64,000 nucleotides of DNA from Gordonia iterans (lineage in GTDB: Bacteria > Actinomycetota > Actinomycetes > Mycobacteriales > Mycobacteriaceae), in assembly GCF_002993285.1 (NCBI RefSeq), contig NZ_CP027433.1, positions 2,666,001 through 2,730,000 of the forward strand, written 5' to 3'. Position 1 is the first letter of the stretch; every line of letters begins with the position of its first letter. The notes under the pieces are model-generated. The model was given only the letters and a program-made list of their open reading frames with translations, made no database searches and was not told the DNA's origin. A program made the position numbers and the translations under genes. Positions 26,410 to 35,282 of this stretch are shown here, piece by piece.

Positions 26410-27474
26410 TTACAGCACTGAACAGAGGTGTCTGCCGAACTCGGCCGTCGTCGCCGTACCGCCGAGGTCCGCGGTGCGGATCCCGGCGGCGACCGTGGCG
26501 ACGACCGATTCGTGCAGGGCTGCACCGGCCTCGGTCAGCCGGGAATCGTCGTGGCGGCGACCGTACCATTGCAGCGCCGCGGCCACCGAGTCGATCATGG
26601 CAATCGGATCGGCGAGGTCGCGGCCGGCGATGTCCGGCGCCGCACCGTGCACCGCCTGCGCCATCACGCGGGAGTCCGAGCAGTTGATCGACGACGCCAG
26701 CCCCAGCGATCCTGACAGTTCGGCGGCGAGGTCGGACAGGATGTCGCCGAAGAGATTCTCGGTCACGAGCACATCGAAGTCGGCGGGACGCCGCACCAGC
26801 AGGGCCGCCATCGCGTCGACGTGCTGCTGATCGACGGTAACGTCCGGAAAACGTTCCGCCACTTCGAGACACACGTCCCGAAAGAGGCCCGTCGTCAGTT
26901 TCAGGACGTTCGCCTTGTGCACCACCGTGACCTGGCCGCGCCGGGACCGGGCCGCCTCGAACGCCCGCTCGGCGATCCGCTCGCACGCCCCGCGGGTCAC
27001 CAGCCCGACGGCGAGCGCGACGTCGGGGGTGGGCATGAACTCACCGCTGCCGACCACCATGTTCCGGTCGGCGTACAGACCCTCGCTGTTCTCCCGCACG
27101 ATCAGCAGGTCGATGTCCGGGGCCGTCGCCGGCACGTGCGGAATCGCCCGTGCCGGACGAAGATTGGCATACAGATCGAAGTGTTTGCGGATCACCGCGC
27201 CGGGCGCGGGCGTGCGGTGCTCGGCCGGATACGACGACGAGTCGTGGGGACCGACCACCAGGAAGTCGTGACCGGCGAGCGCGGTGAGCGTCTCGTCCGG
27301 GACGGGTGAACCGTGCGAGACGATCGCGGCGCCGCCGTATGGCAGTGTGTCCCACGACGCGGTGATCCCGCGTGCGGCGAGCGCACGGTCGGCCGCGCGC
27401 ACCGCGACCGGCACCACTTCGGGCCCGATGCCGTCGCCCTCGAGGACGGCGATCCGCAGCTCGTCACGGTGCAT
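26410..27474 (-). CDS. Isocitrate/isopropylmalate dehydrogenase family (tartrate/malate-type?)
   Basis: 354 residues. Family marks are VLEGDGIGPEVVP, the substrate Arg segment HFDLYANLRP, IVRENSEGLY, the catalytic Lys region VVHKANVLK, and NLFGDILSDLAAEL with HGAAPDIAGRDLADP. It should oxidatively decarboxylate a 2-hydroxy acid with NAD(P). The leuB and icd genes usually look different, so a tartrate, malate or homoisocitrate substrate is possible; this is undecided. The ATG at 27474 uses an AAGGA ribosome site that is itself part of the upstream 51-bp repeat array. The frame stays open through all the repeats to 27783. Confidence 0.85.
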   Translation of the reverse strand: MHRDELRIAVLEGDGIGPEVVPVAVRAADRALAARGITASWDTLPYGGAAIVSHGSPVPDETLTALAGHDFLVVGPHDSSSYPAEHRTPAPGAVIRKHFDLYANLRPARAIPHVPATAPDIDLLIVRENSEGLYADRNMVVGSGEFMPTPDVALAVGLVTRGACERIAERAFEAARSRRGQVTVVHKANVLKLTTGLFRDVCLEVAERFPDVTVDQQHVDAMAALLVRRPADFDVLVTENLFGDILSDLAAELSGSLGLASSINCSDSRVMAQAVHGAAPDIAGRDLADPIAMIDSVAAALQWYGRRHDDSRLTEAGAALHESVVATVAAGIRTADLGGTATTAEFGRHLCSVL

Positions 27475-27475
27475 C

Positions 27476-27760
27476 TTGGTTCCTTTCGACAAGCTCAAGG
27501 GGCTGGGAGAACTCGACGCCAATCGGTTGGTTCCTTTCGACAAGCTCAAGGGGCTGGGAGAACTCGACACCAATCGGTTGGTTCCTTTCGACAAGCTCAA
27601 GGGGCTGGGAGAACTCGACACCAATCGGTTGGTTCCTTTCGACAAGCTCAAGGGGCTGGGAGAACTCGACACCAATCGATTGGCTCCTTTCGACAAGCTC
27701 AAGGGGCTGGGAGAACTCGACACCAATCGATTGGCTCCTTTCGACAAGCTCAAGGGGCTG
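27476..27760 (-). repeat. Array of 5.6 tandem 51-bp repeats
   Basis: Five full 51-bp units begin at 27476, 27527, 27578, 27629 and 27680, and a partial one at 27731. Each begins TTGGTTCCTTTCGACAAGCT and continues through CAAGGGGCTGGGAGAACTCG. Units differ only at a few bases (GCC/ACC, TTGG/TTGA). The array fills the 295-bp gap between the polA stop and the dehydrogenase start, and 51 is a multiple of three, so it is open in one frame. Confidence 0.95.
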
Positions 27761-27769
27761 AAGACCCGC

Positions 27770-30616
27770 TCAGTGCGCCGCATCGTCCCAGGAACGGCCG
27801 AAGCCCACCGACACGTCCAGCGGCACGGACAACTCGATCGCCGAACCCATCTCTTCGCGGACCACCGCCTCGATCCGCTCGCGCTCGCCGGACGCCACCT
27901 CGACGACGAGCTCGTCGTGCACCTGGAGCAGCATCCGCGACGCGAGCTCTTCGCGCTCGATGCGCTCGGCCACCTTGATCATGGCGACCTTGATGATGTC
28001 GGCGGCGGTGCCCTGAATCGGCGCGTTGAGCGCCATCCGTTCGGCGGCCTGGCGGCGCTGGAAATTGTCGGAGTTCAGGTCGGGCAGATATCGGCGCCGG
28101 CCGAACATGGTCTCGGTGTACTCCTTGCGGCGAGCCTCCACCACCACCTCGTGAAGGTAGTCCCGGACGCCGCCGAAGCGTGCGAAGTACTGGTCCATCT
28201 GATCGCGGGCCTCGTCACGGCTGATGCCGAGCTGGGCCGCCAGACCGAAGGCGCTCAACCCGTACGCGAGACCGTACGACATCGCCTTGACCCGGTGCCG
28301 CAGCTGCGCGTCGACCTGATCGATCGGCACGCCGAACGCCCGGGAGCCGACGAAGTTGTGCAGGTCTTCGCCCGAGTTGAAGGCCTCGATCAGCCCCTCG
28401 TCACCCGACAGGTGCGCCATGATCCGCATCTCGATCTGTGAGTAGTCCGCGGTCATCAGGCACTCGTAGGTTTCGACAGGCTCAACCAGCGAAGGGGCAG
28501 TCCCACCCGGCGAAGGGGCAGTCCCGCCCGGCGAAGTGGCGGTTTCGACAGGCTCAACCAGCGACGAGGCAGTCCCACCCGGCGACGAGGCGGAGCCGAC
28601 GACGAAGCCGCCGCGGATCTGCCGACCTGCGTCGGTCCGGACCGGGATGTTCTGCAGATTCGGTTCGGTGGACGAGAGCCGTCCGGTCGCCGCCACCGTC
28701 TGGTTGAAGGTGGTGTGGATGCGCTGATCGTCGGCGACCGACTTGAGCAGACCGTCGACGGTGACCTTCAGGCGGGTCGCGTCCCGGTGTTCCAGCAGGA
28801 ACTTCAGGAAGGGGTGCTCGGTCTTCTCGTACAGCGACGCGAGCGCGTCCGCGTCCGTGGTGTACCCGGTTTTTGTCTTCTTGGTCTTCGGCATGCCGAG
28901 CTTGTCGAACAGCACCACCTGCAGCTGCTTCGGCGAGCCGAGGTTCACCTGCTCGCCGATCACCTCGTACGCCGACTCCGCGGCATCGCGCACCCGCTGC
29001 GCGAACTCGCGCTCGAGTCCCTCCAGGTGATCGAGGTCCACGGCGATGCCCGCCGCCTCGAGGCCCGCCAGGACGAACGCCAGCGGAAGCTCCATGTCCC
29101 GCAGCAGCGCCACCGAGTCGATCCGCTCCAACTCGACGTCGAGGGTGTCGGCGAGTTCGGCCACAGCCTGCGCGGACAGCATCAGCTGGTTGCTCACCGC
29201 GCTTTCGTCCTCCTCGCCGTCGAGCAGCGACAGCTGGCCGTCGTCGCCTGCGGTGTCGGCCTTCAGCTCCCGGCGCAGGTAACGCAGGGCGAGGTCGTCG
29301 AGGTTGAACGTGCGCTGTCCAGGACGGACCAGATACGCCGCCAGCGCGGTGTCCGAGGTGACACCGGCCAGCGTCCACCCCCGGCCGCGCAGCGCGTGGA
29401 TCGCCCACTTGACCTCGTGGACCGCCTTGGGCCGGTCCTCGGCGGCGAGCCACTCGCCCAGCGCGGCGTCGTCGTCGGGGCTCAGGGTGACCGGATCGAC
29501 GAAGGCGGCCTCCCCGTCGGCGGCCGCGACGGCGATCCCGACGGCCTCCGAACCGAAGACGCGCTGGGGCCCGGTCACCGCCAGGCCGCTGCGGCCCGAG
29601 CGAGCGTGGTCGTCGAGCCAGGCGCGGACCTCGCCGGTTCCGAGCCGGGTGCCGCTGACCTCGAATCCGGAGTCCGCTTCGGGCTCCACGGAGGTGAGCG
29701 TGGAGAACAAACGGTCGCGCAGCACCTTGAATTCGAGATCGTCGAACAATCGGTGGATGCGGTCGCGGTCCCAGCCGTGCAGGGCGAGGTCGTCCGGTCC
29801 GGTCGGCAGGTCCATGTCCCGGACCAACTCGGTCAGGCGACGGTTCATGATGACGGCGGCGAGGTTCTCGCGCAGCGAATCACCGACCTTCCCGCGCACC
29901 TCGTCAGCGCGGTCGACCAGTTCCTCGAACGAGCCGTACTCGCGGATCCACTTGGCCGCGGTCTTCTCCCCCACGCCCGGGATGCCGGGGAGGTTGTCAC
30001 TGGGATCGCCGCGCAAAGCCGCGTAGTCCGGATACTGGGCCGGGGTGAGGCCGTACTTCTTCTCGACCTCCTCCGGCGTGAACCGGGTGAGCTCGGAGAC
30101 GCCGCGCTTGGGGTACAGCACGGTGATGTTCTCGTTGACCAGCTGCAGCGAGTCGCGGTCGCCGGTGACTACGAGGACCCGATAGCCCTCGGCGTCCGCG
30201 CGCGTGGCGAGGGTGGCGATCACGTCGTCGGCCTCGTAGCCTTCGATGGCGATCACCGGGATGCCCATCGCGTCGAGCACGTCCTTGGTCAGATCGACCT
30301 GGCCGCGGAACTCGTCCGGTGACTTGGACCGCTGCGCCTTGTACTCGGGGAACATCTCCGAGCGGAAGGTCTGGCGGGAGACGTCGAACGCCGCCGCGAT
30401 GTGCGTCGGGTCCTCGTCGCGCAGCAAGTTGATCAGCATCGAGGTGAATCCGTAGACGGCGTTGGTCGCCTGCCCGGTGTTGGTCTGGAAGTTCTCGGCC
30501 GGCAGCGCGAAGAACGCCCGGTAGGCCAGCGAATGGCCGTCGAGCAGCATCAGCGTCGGTCTGGCGGCCGGCTTGCTGCGGGTGGAAGTGCTGGACGATG
30601 TCTTCGCGGGGCTCAC
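27770..30616 (-). CDS. polA: DNA polymerase I
   Basis: 948 residues. The N-terminal 5'-3' exonuclease (LLDGHSLAYRAFF, GYEADDVIATLA, DNLPGIPGVGEKTA) is followed by a degenerate proofreading domain and the polymerase domain: motif A DYSQIEMR, O-helix RHRVKAMSYGLAYGLS, motif C QVHDELV. Residues about 675-716 are a 42-residue insert rich in Ser, Pro, Gly and Thr between GGFVVG and YECLMTADYSQ, directly before motif A and made of repeat DNA. The GTG at 30616 lies 7 nt after a TAGACT -10 box, indicating a leaderless message; homologues start at the same place (SPAKT). Confidence 0.97.
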   Translation of the reverse strand: MSPAKTSSSTSTRSKPAARPTLMLLDGHSLAYRAFFALPAENFQTNTGQATNAVYGFTSMLINLLRDEDPTHIAAAFDVSRQTFRSEMFPEYKAQRSKSPDEFRGQVDLTKDVLDAMGIPVIAIEGYEADDVIATLATRADAEGYRVLVVTGDRDSLQLVNENITVLYPKRGVSELTRFTPEEVEKKYGLTPAQYPDYAALRGDPSDNLPGIPGVGEKTAAKWIREYGSFEELVDRADEVRGKVGDSLRENLAAVIMNRRLTELVRDMDLPTGPDDLALHGWDRDRIHRLFDDLEFKVLRDRLFSTLTSVEPEADSGFEVSGTRLGTGEVRAWLDDHARSGRSGLAVTGPQRVFGSEAVGIAVAAADGEAAFVDPVTLSPDDDAALGEWLAAEDRPKAVHEVKWAIHALRGRGWTLAGVTSDTALAAYLVRPGQRTFNLDDLALRYLRRELKADTAGDDGQLSLLDGEEDESAVSNQLMLSAQAVAELADTLDVELERIDSVALLRDMELPLAFVLAGLEAAGIAVDLDHLEGLEREFAQRVRDAAESAYEVIGEQVNLGSPKQLQVVLFDKLGMPKTKKTKTGYTTDADALASLYEKTEHPFLKFLLEHRDATRLKVTVDGLLKSVADDQRIHTTFNQTVAATGRLSSTEPNLQNIPVRTDAGRQIRGGFVVGSASSPGGTASSLVEPVETATSPGGTAPSPGGTAPSLVEPVETYECLMTADYSQIEMRIMAHLSGDEGLIEAFNSGEDLHNFVGSRAFGVPIDQVDAQLRHRVKAMSYGLAYGLSAFGLAAQLGISRDEARDQMDQYFARFGGVRDYLHEVVVEARRKEYTETMFGRRRYLPDLNSDNFQRRQAAERMALNAPIQGTAADIIKVAMIKVAERIEREELASRMLLQVHDELVVEVASGERERIEAVVREEMGSAIELSVPLDVSVGFGRSWDDAAH
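28469..28593 (-). repeat. Repeat DNA inserted in frame within polA
   Basis: Two copies of GGTTTCGACAGGCTCAACCA (28469 and 28541) bracket shorter units of about 22 bp containing CAGTCCCRCCCGGCGA. The block is 126 bp, coding for 42 residues (ending SLVEPVET), with no stop. Other PolA proteins have only a short link at this point. Confidence 0.85.
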
Positions 30617-30623
30617 GGTCAGC

Positions 30624-30629
30624 AGTCTA
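30624..30629 (-). promoter_or_regulatory. -10 box of polA (leaderless)
   Basis: TAGACT on the minus strand is followed by seven bases and the polA GTG. There is no ribosome site. Confidence 0.55.
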
Positions 30630-30740
30630 GTGACGGGCACCGACACGACTGTGACCACGGCCCGGTGGCGACGGTCTCCCCCGCCGCTTCGAGGGCTGCA
30701 CCGGGCGGAAGGCAGATCGTCCGGTCGGGTGCGCGCGCCC

Positions 30741-31373
30741 TCAGTCGGGTTTGCGAGCGTCGTCGTCCTCGGCGCCCAGGGTCTCGACGACGACCTGCGC
30801 GACCGCCTTCATGGTGACGCGACGGTCCATGGCGTTGGTCTGGATCCAGCGGAACGCCTCGGGTTCGGTCAGCGCCTGCTTCTCCATCAGCAGGCCCTTG
30901 GCGCGTTCGATCAATTTGCGCGCCTCGAACCGTTCGTTCATGCCGGAGATCTCGTCCTCGAGCGCCTTGAGCTCGCGGAAGCGACTGAGGGCGACCTCGA
31001 TCGCGGGTACCAGATCGGACTGGTTGAAGGGCTTCACCAGGTACGCCATCGCGCCGGCATCCCGGGCACGTTCGACGAACTCGCGCTGGCTGAACGCGGT
31101 GAGCATCACGACCGGTGCGAGACGCTTGCGCGCGATCTCGCTGGCGGCGTCGATGCCGTCGCGGACCGGCATCTTGATGTCCATGATCACCAGGTCCGGC
31201 CGCACCGACTCGGTGAGGTCGACGGCGACCTGACCGTTGGGCGCCTCACCCACCACGTCGTAGCCCTCGTCGCGCAGCATCTCGCACAGATCCATGCGAA
31301 TCAGCGAATCGTCCTCGGCGACGACGACCCGGTGCGCCTGCGGCCGGTCCGTCCCGGACCCGGATTCGCTCAT
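30741..31373 (-). CDS. pdtaR: ANTAR-domain response regulator PdtaR
   Basis: 210 residues. A receiver domain (about 14-130) has the acidic pocket EDD (20-22) and phospho-acceptor Asp65 in VIMDIKMP. It is linked to a C-terminal ANTAR RNA-binding domain (about 145-205, ERAKGLLMEKQALTEPEAFRWIQ). It is the orthologue of M. tuberculosis Rv1626, partner of the PdtaS histidine kinase, which acts by binding paired hairpins in mRNAs and blocking termination. The kinase gene is not in this window, as in M. tuberculosis where it is unlinked. Confidence 0.93.
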   Translation of the reverse strand: MSESGSGTDRPQAHRVVVAEDDSLIRMDLCEMLRDEGYDVVGEAPNGQVAVDLTESVRPDLVIMDIKMPVRDGIDAASEIARKRLAPVVMLTAFSQREFVERARDAGAMAYLVKPFNQSDLVPAIEVALSRFRELKALEDEISGMNERFEARKLIERAKGLLMEKQALTEPEAFRWIQTNAMDRRVTMKAVAQVVVETLGAEDDDARKPD

Positions 31374-31439
31374 CGCTTGCCACTTCCGTCGTTTGCCGTC
31401 GCGGCGCGCAGGCTACCTGCGCGCCCCGAACTTGTCGTG

Positions 31440-31521
31440 TGCCCCGGGCCGGACTCGAACCGGCACCCCTTTCGAGACCGCATTTTGAGTGCGGCGCGTC
31501 TGCCAATTTCGCCACCGGGGC
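31440..31521 (-). tRNA. tRNA-Leu (anticodon CAA)
   Basis: On the minus strand the acceptor stem is GCCCCGG/CCGGGGC. The D-loop contains AAATTGGCAGAC. The anticodon stem-loop CCGCA-CTCAAAA-TGCGG gives anticodon CAA. A long variable region (TCTCGAAAGGGGT) marks a class II tRNA, and the T-arm is GCCGG-TTCGAGT-CCGGC. The discriminator base is A and CCA is not encoded. It reads UUG codons. A TACACT box (31542-31547, minus) lies about 20 bp upstream as a likely promoter. Confidence 0.96.
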
Positions 31522-31623
31522 TGGTGGTCGGTGCGGTGATGAGTGTACGGATTCCTCCACGCGGGGCGCACACCGCCCACCGAATCTCTCCCACGCGAGG
31601 CGATCCGCCGACAGAATGGCACC

Positions 31624-32364
31624 GTGAGAACCGACCGTCGACCACTGCTGGAGATCGCGGTTCAGGACGCGGCCGGCGCCGCGGTCGCGCGGGCCGCCGG
31701 CGCGGACCGCGTCGAGTTGTGCACCGCTCTGGGCGTCACCGGCGGCCTGACGCCCTCGCCCGGGACCGTCAAGAGCGCCTCCGCGGCCGGCATCGACGTG
31801 CACGTTCTGCTGCGCAACCGCCCGGGCGGCTTCGTCTACAGCCGGACCGAACTGACCGCGCTCACCGGGGACGTCGTCGCGGCGGCCGCGGCCGGTGCGA
31901 GCGGAGTCGTGATCGGCGCACTCGATGCCGACGGCCGCGTCGACGTGCCGGCATGCCGCCGCCTGCTGGCCGCCGCACGCGACAGCGGCCTCGAGGTGAC
32001 CTTCCACCGTGCCCTCGACGTCGTCGCCGACCCGGTCGCCGCACTGCACGTCCTCGCCGAGCTGGGGGTCGATCGAGTCCTGACCTCCGGCGGCGCCGCG
32101 AGCACAGCGGCGGGCCTGGACACCCTCCGTCGTCTGATCGACGCGAACACCGGGGTGCAGGTGATGGCCGGTGGCGGCGTGCGCGTCGGCGATATCCCCG
32201 GCCTGGTCGAGATCGGGGTCGACGCGGTGCACCTGTCGGCCAGGGCCGTCGTCGCCGATCCCGGACGAGCCGGGCCCGGAGGCGGCGGCGACGCCGGCCT
32301 GGAGGTGACCGACCCCGCCCTCGTCCGCGAAGCGCGCGCCGCGCTCGACGGCTCGACCCGATGA
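31624..32364 (+). CDS. cutC: CutC family protein
   Basis: 246 residues with a TIM-barrel of the CutC family: LEIAVQDAAGAAVARAAGADRVELC, the VLLRNRPGGFVYS segment, VTFHRALDV and VLTSGGAAS. CutC was named for copper homeostasis in E. coli, but direct copper binding is debated and the enzymatic role is unknown. The GTG at 31624 was chosen because the open frame to 31543 runs through the tRNA promoter. It is divergent from the tRNA and followed by its own downstream promoter region. Confidence 0.9.
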   Translation: MRTDRRPLLEIAVQDAAGAAVARAAGADRVELCTALGVTGGLTPSPGTVKSASAAGIDVHVLLRNRPGGFVYSRTELTALTGDVVAAAAAGASGVVIGALDADGRVDVPACRRLLAAARDSGLEVTFHRALDVVADPVAALHVLAELGVDRVLTSGGAASTAAGLDTLRRLIDANTGVQVMAGGGVRVGDIPGLVEIGVDAVHLSARAVVADPGRAGPGGGGDAGLEVTDPALVREARAALDGSTR

Positions 32365-32460
32365 CACAACCCTGTCGACACCGTGTCACATGTGCGCTAG
32401 GTTACTTCTCAGTAATTTCACAGCTCGATCACATCACGACTTCGGGGAGTTGTTCGTCAC

Positions 32461-34521
32461 ATGATCCACACCGTCCGCGTCCGGCTTCGCCGGACGCTCG
32501 CCCTGTTCCTCACACCGCTGCTCGTCGCCGCGGGCGTCTGCCTCGCACCGATGGCAGCGGCCCCCGCCGAAGCCGCGGTCTTCGGCGCCCTCGGGGCCAA
32601 GTGGACGCGGACGGCAGAAGGGCCGCAGCGGTACCCCGGCTACTCGGTGACCCCGGACGTGCCGATCAGAATGAGCGACGGAACAGTGTTGCGCGGCAAC
32701 CTGATCCGGCCGACTGACAAGTCCGGACGCCCGGTCGGCAAGGAACTGCCGACGATCGTCAACATGACCCCGTACACCAAAATGGTCAGTGCACTGGCGG
32801 CCGAAGTGCTCAACTTCCCGGTGCTGATCCCCCAGCTCATCCAGTTGCTCAACGCGATCAACCTGCAGGGCACCGTGATCTCCGGCTACAACGAGCTCGT
32901 CGGCTCACTGCGCAGCGGCTTCACCGACACCTTCTCCTACGATCCGAAGCTGATCCGCTCCGGCTACAACATGCTGGTGGTCGACGTCCGCGGCACCGGA
33001 TTCTCCCAGGGCACCTGGCAGGTGTTCGGGCCGCGCGAGCGCAAGGACACCCTGGAGGTGATCGACTGGGCATCCAAGCAGCGGTGGTCGAATGGCAAGA
33101 TCGGCATGGCGGGTGCGTCGTACTCGGCCATCAACCAGCTCCAGGCGGCTGCCGACCGGCCCGGCGCGCTGGACGCGGTGTTCCCGGTGGTGCCCGGAGC
33201 GGACATCGTCCGCGACGTCGTCGCCCCCGGAGGCGGCGTCGGCGCCGGCTTCCTCTCGTTCTGGCTGGCCGCGGTGAACACGGCGAAGATGATCCCGAAC
33301 GTCGCCTCCATGCTCAACGGCACCTTCGACTGGAAGTGGCTGGGCGATCGAGCCAAGGACCCGCTCACCTTCTTCGACGTGATGCTTCAGGCCCTGACGG
33401 TGCAGCGCCCCGGGCAGACCAGCGGCGACGCCCGCGCGCTCCTCACCGAGGGCACCGACCGCCGCAAGGCGCTCTACACAGACCTCGGCAAGATCACCAC
33501 GCCCACCTTCACGATCGGCGGCTGGAACGACCTGTTCACCAACAGCGAGGCCCGGATGCTGACCGGCCTGAAGCAGCTTCCGGACAGTAAGAAGAAGCTG
33601 ATCATGGACGACGGCTATCACGTCACCGTCGGCGCCGAGTTCGGCACGCGCGGGGCTCCGCCGAAGATGAACGTGCTGGCACGTGCCTGGTACGACAAGT
33701 GGCTCAAGGGCATCGACAACGGGATCGACCGGTATTCGCCGGCGACTCTGGCCTCCATGCCGGTCGACAACTTTCTGCAGGGCCCCGGATTCCCGTTGCC
33801 CGGATACACCCATCAGCGCCAGTATCTGAGCGGCCGGCCGTCGGGCTCGGTGCACACCCCGGTCGCCGGCGACGGTTCGCTCTCGTCGGCCAAGCCCTCG
33901 GCGCGGGCCACCCGTCTGGTCCAGCCGGGCCTGAGCAACCTGTGCGGCCGCGACGGCGCCCAGGGCGCGGCCGGGGTGACCGCCTTCTTCGACTTCTGCG
34001 GGCGGGACAACCGGATCGCCGAGGTCGCGGCGCAGACGTTCACCACCGCGCCGGTCAAGAAGCTCACCCGGATCTCCGGCTGGCCCGGCATCCACCTCGT
34101 GCAGCGGCTCGCCGCGACCGACGGGTACTGGCACGCGACGGTGAACGTGGTGAAGCCGGACGGCCGCTCGACGGTGGTCTCCATGGGCCAACTGGCGGTC
34201 TCGCTGCGCGCGTACGATCCCGCGCGCAGCCAGTTCGCCGCCAACGGCGACGTCGTCGATCCGTTCCTATTCTTGTCGCTGGACAAGTACAAGCCGGTCC
34301 GCCCGGGCCAGACGCTCGCGATCGACATCCCGATGACACCCACCCAGGCCGCACTGCAGCCCGGCGACCGGCTCCGGATCGACGTCTACTCGCTCAACGC
34401 TCCCAAGTCCGTGCCGCTCGGCCCGACCATGTGGGCAAGCCGGTTCGGTCCGCAGTTCATCGAGATCGACCCGAAGAACCCGAGCTGGGTGAACGTCCCG
34501 GTCGACCGGCCGCTGCGCTGA
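32461..34521 (+). CDS. Secreted CocE/NonD family alpha/beta hydrolase
   Basis: 686 residues. A basic start, hydrophobic core and AEAA site near residue 38 form a Sec signal peptide. The S15/CocE hydrolase domain has the nucleophile Ser220 in GASYSA, probable Asp357 in IGGWNDLF and His387 in DDGYHVT, followed by the jelly-roll domain (C-terminal 180 residues). The family includes cocaine esterase, X-Pro dipeptidyl peptidases and acyl transferases; the substrate here is unknown. A GGGGAG site lies about 12 bp before the ATG, and TAGGTT near 32397 is a candidate -10. Confidence 0.92.
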   Translation: MIHTVRVRLRRTLALFLTPLLVAAGVCLAPMAAAPAEAAVFGALGAKWTRTAEGPQRYPGYSVTPDVPIRMSDGTVLRGNLIRPTDKSGRPVGKELPTIVNMTPYTKMVSALAAEVLNFPVLIPQLIQLLNAINLQGTVISGYNELVGSLRSGFTDTFSYDPKLIRSGYNMLVVDVRGTGFSQGTWQVFGPRERKDTLEVIDWASKQRWSNGKIGMAGASYSAINQLQAAADRPGALDAVFPVVPGADIVRDVVAPGGGVGAGFLSFWLAAVNTAKMIPNVASMLNGTFDWKWLGDRAKDPLTFFDVMLQALTVQRPGQTSGDARALLTEGTDRRKALYTDLGKITTPTFTIGGWNDLFTNSEARMLTGLKQLPDSKKKLIMDDGYHVTVGAEFGTRGAPPKMNVLARAWYDKWLKGIDNGIDRYSPATLASMPVDNFLQGPGFPLPGYTHQRQYLSGRPSGSVHTPVAGDGSLSSAKPSARATRLVQPGLSNLCGRDGAQGAAGVTAFFDFCGRDNRIAEVAAQTFTTAPVKKLTRISGWPGIHLVQRLAATDGYWHATVNVVKPDGRSTVVSMGQLAVSLRAYDPARSQFAANGDVVDPFLFLSLDKYKPVRPGQTLAIDIPMTPTQAALQPGDRLRIDVYSLNAPKSVPLGPTMWASRFGPQFIEIDPKNPSWVNVPVDRPLR

Positions 34522-34586
34522 ACCGGCTCCGCACGTGACACGCTCAGAACCGTGACCGGGCCTCACAGAGTGGTTCCGGGGCCGTC

Positions 34587-35282
34587 GTGGTGGTTCCGCA
34601 GTCGGCCGGGACCGCGATCTGCACCGCGGTCCTGGCGGCACTCGGTGCGCTCGCCGCCCTCTTCCGGGTGTTCGTGAGCCTCCCGGAGATCGTCGTCTAT
34701 CAGCCGTACGTTCAGGCGCCGGACTCGGTCACGCCGGCCTTCGCCGAGGTGACTCGGAGTTGGGGTCGCCACGCCACCCTGCTGTCCGCGGTGAGCATCG
34801 CATCGGCGCTCGTCGCCGTCGTGCTCACCGTCGGGACGGTGCTCCTGATCCGGCGTCGGAAGAGCGCCCGGGTGCTGATCGCGATCGGGGCCGTGCTGGC
34901 GTTCGTCACCGTGCTGGAAGCGAAGACGTTCGAGACGATGCTCGACCTCGACGACGCGCCGGGCCTGAGCTTCCTCGCCGACGGTCCCCACCTGGTGGCG
35001 CTGGATCTGGCCACCCTGGTGTTCCCGTGCGTCACGATCATCGTCGCGTACCTGCCGCGACGACGCGCTGGCTCACCGTCGAACCGCTATCCGATCACCA
35101 CGCCGCTCGATAGTTCGTCCTGCGTCACCCGCTGCGGCGGCAGACCACCGACTTCGACGAGGAAGGCATCCGCCGAACGGACGTCGTCGATCGTGAAAGG
35201 CAACACGCAGCGGTCGTCGGCGGACTCGACGATCCCGCGCAGGACCCCGACCGCGGCCAGGTCGCCGGTGGCCGTGTCGTAG
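34587..35282 (+). CDS. Small multi-pass membrane protein, boundaries uncertain
   Basis: The frame encodes four hydrophobic segments in its first 165 residues (for example AVLAALGALAALFRVFVSL, SIASALVAVVLTVGTVLLI and LVALDLATLVFPCVTIIVAYL). The remaining residues, about 65, read through DNA that is antisense to the next gene and look non-coding. A neighbouring frame would end at 35113 after WLTVEPLSDHHAAR, so a frameshift near 35070 is possible. The start is also unsure: GTG at 34587 or 34590 in this frame, while a more natural-looking GTG at 34552 is in another frame. Function unknown. Confidence 0.45.
   Translation: MVVPQSAGTAICTAVLAALGALAALFRVFVSLPEIVVYQPYVQAPDSVTPAFAEVTRSWGRHATLLSAVSIASALVAVVLTVGTVLLIRRRKSARVLIAIGAVLAFVTVLEAKTFETMLDLDDAPGLSFLADGPHLVALDLATLVFPCVTIIVAYLPRRRAGSPSNRYPITTPLDSSSCVTRCGGRPPTSTRKASAERTSSIVKGNTQRSSADSTIPRRTPTAARSPVAVS

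Noticed and set aside
22023-27474. Prophage or integrative element between rpsA and polA
   Set aside because: No integrase, attachment-site repeats or phage structural genes are visible; only the XRE-ImmA/GNAT pair looks foreign.
27284-28441. Plus-strand frame with repeats VPFDKLKGLGELDTNRL
   Set aside because: It is the 51-bp repeat array read on the other strand plus antisense polA; a repeat artefact, not a gene.
28715-30322. 535-codon plus-strand frame opposite polA
   Set aside because: Antisense shadow of polA; no recognisable domain.
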